A stretch of DNA of 15,558 nucleotides from PVC group bacterium (GCA_022560555.1 JADFSZ010000017.1:1-15558); one strand, 5' to 3'; numbered from the stretch's first letter, positions 1 to 7,539 are shown. Numbers and translations: made by a program. Notes: generated from the sequence alone by a model not told the origin.

Positions 1-1146
1 TTGGAGATAGTTGAAGCGCTTTTGGATGAGACAAGTATTGAACTGGAGGAAGTTAGCCAGGTAAAGACGAAATTTGAGAGTCGTGTTGCCGAGTTGGATG
101 CGATGTTCAGAAGCGTCAATCAGGAAGTGATTGCTCTTGAAAAATCTCTTAAAGGGGTTGAAACAGAAAGAGATATATCGATTAAAGCCCAAGATAAATG
201 GCAGTCAAAATTTCTCGCATTAGACAAAAAAATCTCTCAGGATCAATATTTGGCTCGGCTTATCCAAGAGACGGCCCTGTCAAAATCAGCCGCTGACAAA
301 TATCGGGAGCTTCTTGTCCAGAAGAATCAGGAAATTGTATTTCTTCAAATGGAGTTGGATATGCAGAAGGTCGAGAGCGATGAGGACGGGGTTTCCAATC
401 GTGTTATAGCGAGTCTTTCTCGGGAGCTGGCTGCTGAAAAATTGCAAGCGAGGGACGTCAATAATTTACTGGAAGCTCAAAAAGAAAAGCAGGGTATTTT
501 GAATGACAAGTTGATCCTTTATGAGAATGCTCAAAAGAAACTTATCGCGCGTTATGATGACCAGATCCAAAACCTAAAGGAGTCCCTGGGAAACTTAAGC
601 GAAAAAGTAACATTGAAATCAGAGGAAAATAGTTTGCTCAAGCATAAACTCGATTCCATTGTTCAGGTTTTTACAAATCAAGTGGAGCGGATCAATCTGA
701 CGAAATCAGCCTTAGACTCAGAGTTAATCCGCGCAAAACATTTGATTAATCAGGAACAAAATTCTGTGGCTTTGCGGCCTATCCTTGTTCCAAAACCTGA
801 AGACCGGTACGCTTCACCCTCACAAATTGAGAAAAGAGGGAACTCCCCTCAAAAGATGTCCATCAAGTTGAATACGAGTTTATCGGATCTCGTTGGCTCA
901 ACTGATTTGCTTGAGGCGCGTATACTTTCTTCAAGCAAAGGTGATCAAGATTTTGTTATTTTAGATAAAGGCCGTACGGATGGAATATATGAAGGTTTGA
1001 TTCTGGATGTATGGGATGCAAATGGCAAAATAGGCGATGTTTCTATTATTCAAACACGCGATAATGTATCCGCGGCTAAAGTCCGCTCTTTAGAACAAGG
1101 AAAAATCATTCAGGAAGGGCATCGTGTTATTAGCAAGGAGTTGTAA
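1..1146 (+). CDS. Coiled-coil protein with C-terminal beta-rich domain (5' partial)
   Basis: The first 381 codons in frame are open from the window edge. The first codon is TTG, with no visible ribosome site, so the gene most likely begins upstream. Residues 1 to about 255 are almost entirely heptad-like and rich in Glu, Lys, Gln and Leu, with few Pro or Gly, indicating a long coiled coil. A Pro/Ser-rich linker (about 256-290) follows. Residues about 300-381 form a compact domain with the pattern DFVILDKGRTDGIYEGL, a central NGKIGD turn and a terminal GHRV. That pattern resembles small beta-barrel modules seen at the ends of MreC- or FlgT-like envelope proteins. No membrane helix is visible in the part present; one could lie upstream. 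It precedes the GGDEF gene by 36 bp in the same frame, suggesting co-transcription. I do not recognise a named family, and a scaffold or envelope-tether role is only a guess. Confidence 0.8.
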   Translation: MEIVEALLDETSIELEEVSQVKTKFESRVAELDAMFRSVNQEVIALEKSLKGVETERDISIKAQDKWQSKFLALDKKISQDQYLARLIQETALSKSAADKYRELLVQKNQEIVFLQMELDMQKVESDEDGVSNRVIASLSRELAAEKLQARDVNNLLEAQKEKQGILNDKLILYENAQKKLIARYDDQIQNLKESLGNLSEKVTLKSEENSLLKHKLDSIVQVFTNQVERINLTKSALDSELIRAKHLINQEQNSVALRPILVPKPEDRYASPSQIEKRGNSPQKMSIKLNTSLSDLVGSTDLLEARILSSSKGDQDFVILDKGRTDGIYEGLILDVWDANGKIGDVSIIQTRDNVSAAKVRSLEQGKIIQEGHRVISKEL

Positions 1147-1182
1147 TTTGCTCATCCTGACAAACCAACGTTCATTTCTCCT

Positions 1183-4100
1183 ATGGCCGAAGATCGCCGT
1201 CTAAAACAAATCGCTTCTCTTTCCCAGGACGAATTATATCAATTAGCCATGATTGATGAGCTCACGGGTGTTTATAACCGTCGAGCACTCCTAACCTACC
1301 TGGATGAACTTATTAAAAGCGCCGAATTAAGCAATGGAACCGTATCTCTTTTGGTTCTTGATATTGATAAGTTCAAATCTATCAATGATACCTATGGACA
1401 TTTAACCGGAGATAAAGCCATTGTTGAAATTGCCAATTTTCTAACAGAGGGTGTTCGTGAAAATGATATTGTTGCCAGATACGGTGGAGACGAGTTTGTG
1501 GTAATTCTGCCTGATGCTCCGGAAGAGAGAGCCGGACAAATAGCGGAACGTATTCGTGAACAAGTGGCTCAAAAGAAATTTATGGCTCATGACAGTAATC
1601 AAGAGATTAAAATGAGTTTAAGTTTTGGTCTGGCTGTCTATCCACAGGATGCAAAGGAATCCAAAAAACTTTTTACTCAAGCTGACCGGGCTCTTTACGC
1701 ATCTAAACGTGCCGGAAGAAATAAATTGTCACGGATCTCGGATGTGTCTTATATTCTCGAAAAAGAGGAAAACCTTAACGTATGTTTGAATGATCCGCCT
1801 TTAGTCGGCCGTGACGCGCAGATGCAAACGATAATGCGGGCCTATGAGGAGGCAAAAGGAGGTCGAAGGAAATTTATGATTATCCAATCTAAGCCCGGGT
1901 TTGGTAAATCTAAAATGCTGGACGGCCTCAATAAAAATGTCCAAGGAAACACGGATACATTTATGCATATCTTTCGATGCCGGCGCGAAGAAATCTCATT
2001 GCCGTACCAACCGATCATCGATTTTATAAAAGAAGTTGTTTCCGAAGCCGGGCATAAATATAGAGATAAATTAGAGGAAGTCTTTATAAAACTCCAGATT
2101 GAAGAACAGGCTGTTCTCGCAGATACTATCCGAGAGTTATCTTCATTCCGAAAAGATACATCGGAAATGATTGTTGCCGAAGACAAGAAGAGAAATATTC
2201 TTTTAAAGGGTTTGTCTCAGATGTTTATCAATATGAGCCAGGATCAAACTATTATATTGGCTTTTGACAATATACAAAGAGCCGATGCCGCGACATTGCA
2301 CCTCTTGAATAGTTTGTTTTCATTCAAAGAGGAGTTTCCGTTATATTTGGTCGCGACTTGTGATGAAGCGGAACAAGGTTCTCAAGGACCTGATACGATG
2401 TTTAATTTTTCAAAATTATTGGATCAACTAAAGAATAAAATTGTTGTTTCCCGGATTGAGCTCGGGCTTTTGACAGAAAACGATTCCAATGCATTGCTGA
2501 TAGGTTTATTTGACAGCCAGGATTTAAACAAAAATTTTGCCAAAGCTATATATCTTCAAACAAAGGGGAATGTACGATTTATTATCGATTTTATCCGTCA
2601 ACTTAAGAAGAGCAATGTTATACGAATGGAAGAGGGCTCTTGGCAATTTGGAGAAATTGGCGAAAAAGATTTTGCCAAGTCCTATGACACAATTATGAAT
2701 GATATTGTCAGTCACATTGATCCGGAGGTTTTACGGATTCTTGTTGATGCTGCCGGAATCGGTCAGGATTTTAGCTTGGATACGCTTGCGAAACTGGAAG
2801 ATGAAAATATAGGGCAAGTCCAGGACGCGCTTGATAAAGCTAGGAGAGCGAATATCATTGAGCCTCAAAATGCTCAGGAAACACAGTTTAGTTTTGTCAG
2901 TGAAGAGATGAAAACTTTTATTTGGAGCCAGGTAGACGCTACATACCGAAAAAATCTTCATAAACGTATCGGAGAAATCGTAGAATTTGAATATAAAGAC
3001 AATATTGATGATGTGGCCAGTGAATTGGCTTATCGATATAGTGAAGCCGATATGAAGGATAAGGCCAAAATATACGCGGATCGTGCTGCTAAGCGCGCTG
3101 AAAGCCTTTTTTCCAATGAGGAGGCCCTGCAATTTTTTGAAGAACTGATCGAAAGTTTAGATCTTAATATCGGAACAACCGAAGAGGAAATCAAAGAAGA
3201 ACATATCTCGATTGTTTTTAATATTCTCCAATCTTTTAAGTCTGCTGTGAGAAATATCGCTGTATATCCCGTGGGACATAAGATGCGGGGCGACTCTAAC
3301 CAGGCTTTATGGGCGTCCTGTGAGGAGTTGTTTCAATTTTATTATTCGGTTAGTTTTGCTCGTACGAGCCTGGACACCGGGAAAGACAGTCTTCTTATCA
3401 ATGGACGCGAGATTCCGGGTAAAAGAGGTGATGTGGTTTCATTAGCAGCAGGGGTTTTAAAGTTGTTACAGGAGAACAATATCGAAAGCATCATCTTTAA
3501 TCGTGGAATCAGCTTAGAGGAAATCTCCGTGTTTTTACAACTCACAAGTCTCGGAGTAGAAAAGTTAAAGGCGATAGGGGGTCTCAAGGAAACGATGACG
3601 CGTAACAGTATTAAAAATATTAAAATCGACGAGGTTCGTTATCGAAAAATTTTAACGGCTGAAGAAGAAGTCGAACGCAGAAAATCCTTATTAAAAGATA
3701 TGGTCTCAAGCGAATTCTTAATGGATGAATTTATGAAGACGGGTATTGGCGGTGAAAATATGCAAGCTGAGCTTATAAACAATCCTAAAGCCATCATTGA
3801 CTATGTCAAAAGCCATCCGGAGGAATTTAATAAGATTTTCATAGAGGGAAAAGGGGGTGCGGTGATTAGTGGTGTTGAGTCCGCGCTTCAGCAGGCAGAG
3901 GGGAAAGGGGATATAGGAGATTTGTATGATTTGCTAAATAAGGTCAGTGTGAGCAATTTAGCTCGAAATGATCAGCTTCAAAAAATATTTGACGAAATTG
4001 TGAAGTTAAAAGAGACTGTTGCTGATGCTGAAGCAAAAGGCAAAATTAATATAGAAATTCAAAAAATCATGGAGGGACTGAAAGGGAAAGGCGTCAGCGA

Positions 4101-5880
4101 TGAAGACAAAAAGAAACTCTTGGCCGAAAAAATTTCGGAAATACCACAAGATATATCAGACAAAGGATTAAAGACCCAATGGGAATCTGACATATCCCAA
4201 TTTCTCGGCTCTTTAAAAAGCGATGATTCTTTAGGCGCATCGTTGAGCCAGGCGATAGAGTTTTTAGGTGATATTCGAAAAAAAATACCTTCAGGCGATG
4301 GGGGAGATGTTTTACGAAAAAAGATGGATCAAATTGTTTTGGAAATCTCACGCCTGGTTTCAAACGCCGATCAGGTGCAAGCACTTGAAGTGGGCCTGGA
4401 AAGTTTAGGGAAGATCGTTGCTCCTCTTAAAAAAGAAACCCAAAACAAAAAAGTTGTCGAGAATCTTGAGAAAATTACTTCGGCTATTCAAGGTAAAAAG
4501 ATTTCTTTCAGGTCTAAAGGCCCAGAAGCAAGGAAAGCCAGGGCTGATTCCGGTATATTGTCCGAGGAAGAAGAATCCCTTGCGTTAAAAATGCTTCTTC
4601 GCCTAAGTCAGGATATGATTATCGATATGATTGTTTCTGAGTTTGATGAGACGTCCGGATCTCTCTTAGGGCTGCGGGGGCTGATTAAGAACATTCTGGA
4701 CAAAACGCCTCTACGAAAGGAATTTATACAGGATTTTATTCAAAAATTGGTTGAAAAGGGCGCTTCTGAAAATAGTTGCGATTTTTTACTAACGAAAAAG
4801 GATTGGGCCAAAGACCTAAAAGCCAAGAAAATTAACAGTCTTATCTCAAGTGAACCTGAGTACACTTGTTACGTAGGATTGAATGAAAATTTTTATCCCC
4901 TTGTAGAAGATCTTGTCCGTGACAAAGAAATCGAGGAACTAGGGCAGGTGCTTGGCCGGTTTTCAGAAATATTTGCGTCTAAGCGCATAGGCGTAAAATT
5001 TTATGCTTTGGACTTTTTCCCAAAACTAATTGAGTGTTTATGTGTTCACGACCACTTTAGTTTAGTTGATGACATGATTACGTGTTTCATTGATACGATG
5101 GCCAAAGAATCTTCCAAAGATGTTTTGCACGAATACTTTACTTTCGTCACCGGATATTTAGATCGCATCATTGTCAGTGAAGATATGAAAAAACTTCAAA
5201 GCTTTTTTATGCAGTTGGATAGCACTGTTCGAGAAAATTCGAAAGCCGCGGACTATCTCGCTCAATTGCACCAAGTCATCGTTAAACACCCCTATTTTGA
5301 AGAAGTGATCAAAATAGTGATGAAAGGATCTATGGATCCCATGTATTTTGCGGCTTTTGATATTTGCAGCGCATTAGGAGATCGAACTATTCCCGTTCTA
5401 CTGAGGCAGTTCGAATCTTATTCTTTAACGGAGGGCTCAGATTATGATCAGTTTCAGATGTATTTTAATATCTCTGAAGTCATTAAAAGCATCGACTCAG
5501 AGAAAGCATACAAAGTTATTAAGGAAAAACTATTTGATGATCGATGGTATGTGGTGAGTAATATTGTCCGTTTGATGGGCATTATCAAAAAGGATGATTT
5601 TGTTCAATCTCTCATGTATCCTCTGAACCATGATGACGCTCGTGTGCGTATGGAAGTTGTGCAGGCTTTGGGAGAAATTGGCACGCCTGATGCTTTAGCC
5701 GCGCTTGCCACAATCTTTACAGATTCGGACCCGAAGGTGAAGCGAACGGCACTGAGTAGCCTCTTGAAAATCGGCTCGAGCGCGGTTATTCCCATTATCC
5801 AGATCGCGCTCAAAGATTCTGATGTCAGTGAAGAAGCCAAGCAGGCGTTAGCGTCTTTGGAAAGCAAAGGAATATCTTAG
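1183..5880 (+). CDS. Multidomain diguanylate cyclase / STAND-type ATPase / HEAT-repeat signalling protein
   Basis: A 1565-residue cytoplasmic protein with no signal peptide or membrane helix. Residues about 20-185 are a complete GGDEF domain: DELTGVYNRR near 25-34, metal ligand D60 in VLDIDKF, active site GGDEF at 101-105, and an RxxD inhibitory I-site (R92-D95) exactly five residues upstream. This predicts an active, feedback-inhibited c-di-GMP synthase. Residues about 206-560 are an AAA_16/STAND ATPase with PLVGR (206-210), a P-loop ending GFGKS (239-243; the usual first Gly is S236) and a Walker B-like FDN with ADAATLHLL (359-372). Residues about 570-660 resemble the TPR-like helices that follow such ATPases. 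Residues about 670-800 contain a YPVGH module (693-697). A charged helical stretch follows, and residues about 1387-1565 are HEAT-like, clearest from 1481. ATG 1183 is the first ATG after the upstream stop, but no Shine-Dalgarno precedes it. It may couple c-di-GMP synthesis to a large nucleotide-driven scaffold; the trigger is unknown. Confidence 0.92.
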   Translation: MAEDRRLKQIASLSQDELYQLAMIDELTGVYNRRALLTYLDELIKSAELSNGTVSLLVLDIDKFKSINDTYGHLTGDKAIVEIANFLTEGVRENDIVARYGGDEFVVILPDAPEERAGQIAERIREQVAQKKFMAHDSNQEIKMSLSFGLAVYPQDAKESKKLFTQADRALYASKRAGRNKLSRISDVSYILEKEENLNVCLNDPPLVGRDAQMQTIMRAYEEAKGGRRKFMIIQSKPGFGKSKMLDGLNKNVQGNTDTFMHIFRCRREEISLPYQPIIDFIKEVVSEAGHKYRDKLEEVFIKLQIEEQAVLADTIRELSSFRKDTSEMIVAEDKKRNILLKGLSQMFINMSQDQTIILAFDNIQRADAATLHLLNSLFSFKEEFPLYLVATCDEAEQGSQGPDTMFNFSKLLDQLKNKIVVSRIELGLLTENDSNALLIGLFDSQDLNKNFAKAIYLQTKGNVRFIIDFIRQLKKSNVIRMEEGSWQFGEIGEKDFAKSYDTIMNDIVSHIDPEVLRILVDAAGIGQDFSLDTLAKLEDENIGQVQDALDKARRANIIEPQNAQETQFSFVSEEMKTFIWSQVDATYRKNLHKRIGEIVEFEYKDNIDDVASELAYRYSEADMKDKAKIYADRAAKRAESLFSNEEALQFFEELIESLDLNIGTTEEEIKEEHISIVFNILQSFKSAVRNIAVYPVGHKMRGDSNQALWASCEELFQFYYSVSFARTSLDTGKDSLLINGREIPGKRGDVVSLAAGVLKLLQENNIESIIFNRGISLEEISVFLQLTSLGVEKLKAIGGLKETMTRNSIKNIKIDEVRYRKILTAEEEVERRKSLLKDMVSSEFLMDEFMKTGIGGENMQAELINNPKAIIDYVKSHPEEFNKIFIEGKGGAVISGVESALQQAEGKGDIGDLYDLLNKVSVSNLARNDQLQKIFDEIVKLKETVADAEAKGKINIEIQKIMEGLKGKGVSDEDKKKLLAEKISEIPQDISDKGLKTQWESDISQFLGSLKSDDSLGASLSQAIEFLGDIRKKIPSGDGGDVLRKKMDQIVLEISRLVSNADQVQALEVGLESLGKIVAPLKKETQNKKVVENLEKITSAIQGKKISFRSKGPEARKARADSGILSEEEESLALKMLLRLSQDMIIDMIVSEFDETSGSLLGLRGLIKNILDKTPLRKEFIQDFIQKLVEKGASENSCDFLLTKKDWAKDLKAKKINSLISSEPEYTCYVGLNENFYPLVEDLVRDKEIEELGQVLGRFSEIFASKRIGVKFYALDFFPKLIECLCVHDHFSLVDDMITCFIDTMAKESSKDVLHEYFTFVTGYLDRIIVSEDMKKLQSFFMQLDSTVRENSKAADYLAQLHQVIVKHPYFEEVIKIVMKGSMDPMYFAAFDICSALGDRTIPVLLRQFESYSLTEGSDYDQFQMYFNISEVIKSIDSEKAYKVIKEKLFDDRWYVVSNIVRLMGIIKKDDFVQSLMYPLNHDDARVRMEVVQALGEIGTPDALAALATIFTDSDPKVKRTALSSLLKIGSSAVIPIIQIALKDSDVSEEAKQALASLESKGIS

Positions 5881-5904
5881 GAAGTTAAGGCAGGGGAAGA
5901 TAGG

Positions 5905-6024
5905 ATTATAAAAAAAGGGGAGCTTTAACTCCCCTTTAAGCTTGAGCAAGCTTAAGATTACAGAAATTAGCATTAAAGATAATCTTAAACCCTCTCAGGC
6001 CCATAATATGACAACACTCCCGAG
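5905..6024 (-). ncRNA. Candidate structured small RNA on the minus strand
   Basis: Both flanking genes are on +, yet the terminator here faces minus and no minus-strand gene precedes it. Upstream on minus lies TTGACT (complement of 6053-6058), then 18 bp, then a weak extended -10, TGC-TACTTA (complement of 6029-6037). A start about 7 nt further would fall at 6022-6024, the 5' arm of a hairpin (CTCGGG with CCTGAG). That hairpin closes through a G-U pair on minus but would have an A-C mismatch on +. The predicted RNA is about 115 nt with four hairpins. It matches no family I recognise; I looked for SRP RNA, 6S and glycine-riboswitch cores without success. The -10 is poor, so this is a hypothesis only. 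Confidence 0.3.
5911..5937 (-). terminator. Intrinsic terminator, best oriented to the minus strand
   Basis: A perfect 9-bp stem (AAAGGGGAG at 5914-5922 with CTCCCCTTT at 5929-5937) closes a 6-nt loop. Read on the minus strand the GC-rich stem runs straight into six T residues (the A run 5911-5916 on +), the classic rho-independent form. Read on + it has only three T residues before AAGCTT, so it would be a weaker terminator for the upstream GGDEF gene, 33 bp after its stop. It may serve both strands, but the asymmetry favours a minus-strand transcript. Confidence 0.65.
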
Positions 6025-6042
6025 TATTTAAGTAGCATATTT

Positions 6043-6071
6043 TTTATGGATAAGTCAATTTTTTCTATAAT
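6043..6071 (+). promoter_or_regulatory. Sigma70-type promoter for the small membrane-protein gene
   Basis: A perfect TATAAT lies at 6066-6071, with a weak -35 (TTTATG, 6043-6048) 17 bp upstream in a T-rich tract. The start point would be near 6078, giving a leader of about 45 nt that ends in a run of G and A residues before ATG 6124. GGAGG at 6110-6114 is 9 nt from the ATG; a second GGAGG (6116-6120) is too close to be ideal. Confidence 0.5.
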
Positions 6072-6123
6072 TTGTACGCGGTTTTATTAAGCGAAAATCG
6101 AAAAAAGGGGGAGGGGGAGGAGA

Positions 6124-6387
6124 ATGCTTAAGGATTTGGTTATTCAGGTCCCTATCGTTAATCTGTTGATTTGTATCGCCCTTATGACAGGCCTGATTGT
6201 TATGGCACGTCTGAAGTTTAGTGTCCTTGTATTTTATTTAAGCGCTTTTCACTGGGTATTTTTTGCCAACCGCTCCAGGATAGAGGCGTTATCGGATACA
6301 GAGACACTATATATGGGGAGTTTTATTATTTCAGGTATTGGGATGGTCGCCCTGCTCATTTGGATGTTTATGAGTGATATTGATTGA
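6124..6387 (+). CDS. Small integral membrane protein, three predicted helices
   Basis: An 87-residue, strongly hydrophobic protein with three likely membrane segments at about residues 10-29, 32-49 and 63-83. The first two are joined by a very short basic turn (ARLKF); a polar loop (NRSRIEALSDTE, 49-60) lies between helices two and three, and the acidic tail is MSDID. There is no signal-peptide cleavage motif or catalytic motif. Coding status is supported by an excellent purine-rich ribosome site, a perfect -10 box upstream, ATG and TGA boundaries, and the coherent transmembrane pattern. It is flanked by intergenic regions with their own signals, so it may be monocistronic. I do not recognise a family and propose no function. 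Confidence 0.75.
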   Translation: MLKDLVIQVPIVNLLICIALMTGLIVMARLKFSVLVFYLSAFHWVFFANRSRIEALSDTETLYMGSFIISGIGMVALLIWMFMSDID

Positions 6388-6392
6388 TCCTA

Positions 6393-6415
6393 TAATATTT
6401 ATAAGGTAAATATTA
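6393..6415. repeat. A+T-only inverted repeat after the small membrane-protein gene
   Basis: A perfect 9-bp stem (TAATATTTA at 6393-6401 with TAAATATTA at 6407-6415) surrounds a 5-nt TAAGG loop just after the TGA. Part of the second arm can instead pair with 6428-6435 (AATATTAC with GTAATATT). No T run follows, so it is not a standard terminator; it may stabilise the mRNA 3' end or simply reflect AT-rich word repetition. Confidence 0.45.
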
Positions 6416-6500
6416 CTAGATCTTTATGTAATATTATCTTGCTTCTTCTTTGCCTCGTCTGCCCCGTGCTCCTTAACCTGAAAACACACTGATTTTCTGC

Positions 6501-6529
6501 TTGTCATAAAATCGTAAAATGTATATACT
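6501..6529 (+). promoter_or_regulatory. Near-consensus sigma70 promoter for gpsA, probably leaderless
   Basis: TTGTCA (6501-6506) and TATACT (6524-6529) each match five of six consensus bases and are separated by exactly 17 bp. The expected start, about 7 nt past the -10, is near 6536, next to ATG 6538. No Shine-Dalgarno fits between promoter and start codon. The transcript would therefore begin at or within a couple of bases of the initiation codon. Confidence 0.75.
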
Positions 6530-6537
6530 AATTGTTT

Positions 6538-7539
6538 ATGCCAAAAGACTTAAATGTAACTATACTTGGTGCAGGGAGTTGGGGAACAACTTTGGCTGTT
6601 CATTTAGATCGCAAAGGTTGTTCGGTAAAGTTGTGGGAAGCTTTTGACGATTACGCGCAAATTCTTATTGAAACACGTGTAAATGAAAAATATTTGCCGA
6701 ACACTACCATAGCCCCAAACATTGAGATTACTTCGGTGCTCGAGAATGTTATTCCTGAAGCTGATGTTATTGTTGTTGCGATTCCGACTCAATATGTTCG
6801 AAATGTTTTTACGAGCGTAAAGGAAAAGTTTGATTCGATTAAGGCGATGATTGTTAGTGTGTCCAAGGGGATTGAGGTCAAAAGCCTTAAGAGGATTTCT
6901 GAGATGACGAGCGAATTTTATCCGGATCTCGACTTTGTTGTTCTTTCAGGGCCGAGTCATGCGGAAGAAGTTAGTCGTAGAATTCCGACAAGTGTTGTGG
7001 CTGCGTCCAAAAATCAGGAGGCGGCCAAGATTGTTCAAGAACTGTTTATGGATGATTACTTCCGGGTTTATACCAATAAGGATGTTGTTGGTGTAGAACT
7101 AGGCGGAAGCTTAAAAAACGTGATTGCTTTGGCATGCGGCATTTCTGATGGGTTAGGATTTGGGGACAATTCCAGGGCCGCTCTCATCACAAGGGGCCTA
7201 GCCGAGATGACCCGGCTGGCTGGCGCCCTCGGTGCGGATCGAAAAACTTTGTCAGGCTTAGCCGGCGTCGGAGACCTCATTGTAACTTGTAACAGTGAAC
7301 ATAGTCGAAACAGGAGAGTCGGCCGCGCTATTGGAGAGGGCAAAACATTAACAGATATTTTGACGCACATGAACATGATCGCTGAAGGGGTTGAAACATC
7401 AAAATCGGTCAAGCGTTTGGGCGAAAAATTGGGTGTAGAAATGCCTATTTGCGAACAAGTGTATCAGGTTTTATTTAATCATAAGGACCCGCATATTGCC
7501 GTGCGTGAGTTGATGTTAAGGGATCCAAAGGAAGAGTAA
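6538..7539 (+). CDS. gpsA: Glycerol-3-phosphate dehydrogenase [NAD(P)+]
   Basis: This cytosolic enzyme reduces dihydroxyacetone phosphate to sn-glycerol 3-phosphate, the backbone precursor of phospholipids. The protein is 333 residues, the usual length. Visible family signatures are the Rossmann loop GAGSWGT (11-17), SGPSHAEEV (137-145), GGSLKN with catalytic K193, GDNSRAALITRGLAEM (209-224), GVGDLIVTC (243-251), RNRRVG (257-262) and AEGVET (282-287). An in-frame TTG lies two codons upstream at 6532, but ATG 6538 is preferred because the -10 box ends at 6529 and the mRNA probably starts about 6536. A tRNA gene and then hom follow on the same strand. The plsY/plsX partners often found nearby are not in the window. 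Identification is secure. Confidence 0.97.
   Translation: MPKDLNVTILGAGSWGTTLAVHLDRKGCSVKLWEAFDDYAQILIETRVNEKYLPNTTIAPNIEITSVLENVIPEADVIVVAIPTQYVRNVFTSVKEKFDSIKAMIVSVSKGIEVKSLKRISEMTSEFYPDLDFVVLSGPSHAEEVSRRIPTSVVAASKNQEAAKIVQELFMDDYFRVYTNKDVVGVELGGSLKNVIALACGISDGLGFGDNSRAALITRGLAEMTRLAGALGADRKTLSGLAGVGDLIVTCNSEHSRNRRVGRAIGEGKTLTDILTHMNMIAEGVETSKSVKRLGEKLGVEMPICEQVYQVLFNHKDPHIAVRELMLRDPKEE

Larger units (their letters stand above)
5881..6123. other. Gene-free region with chained inverted repeats
   Basis: The 243 bp between the GGDEF gene and the small membrane-protein gene contain three inverted repeats that overlap at their ends: 5914-5922 with 5929-5937 (GC-rich), 5936-5944 with 5947-5955 (HindIII-like word AAGCTT), and 5952-5960 with 5980-5988 (TTAAGATTA with TAATCTTAA, 19-nt spacing). 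Because adjacent arms share 2-4 bases, the second and third hairpins partly compete. A fourth, imperfect pair links 5994-5999 and 6019-6024. A + strand promoter and a purine-rich ribosome site for the next gene occupy 6043-6123. No ORF of credible coding character is present. Confidence 0.8.

Noticed and set aside
1842-3587. Several minus-strand ORFs of 63-133 residues opposite the GGDEF protein gene
   Set aside because: They lie antisense to strongly motif-supported coding sequence and have no domain pattern or ribosome sites.
5991-6024. CTCTCAGG followed by GACA, resembling the 3' half of a glycine riboswitch
   Set aside because: The CCGAAGG-type core and matching 5' stem are absent, and the downstream gene is a small membrane protein rather than a glycine gene.
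6107-6122. G-quadruplex in the leader of the small membrane-protein gene
   Set aside because: There are only two G5 runs and one G2 run, so a three-layer quadruplex cannot form; the tract is better explained as a ribosome site.
6532-6537. TTG start two codons before the gpsA ATG
   Set aside because: It lies only 3 nt past the -10 box, upstream of the expected transcription start, so it would not be in the mRNA.
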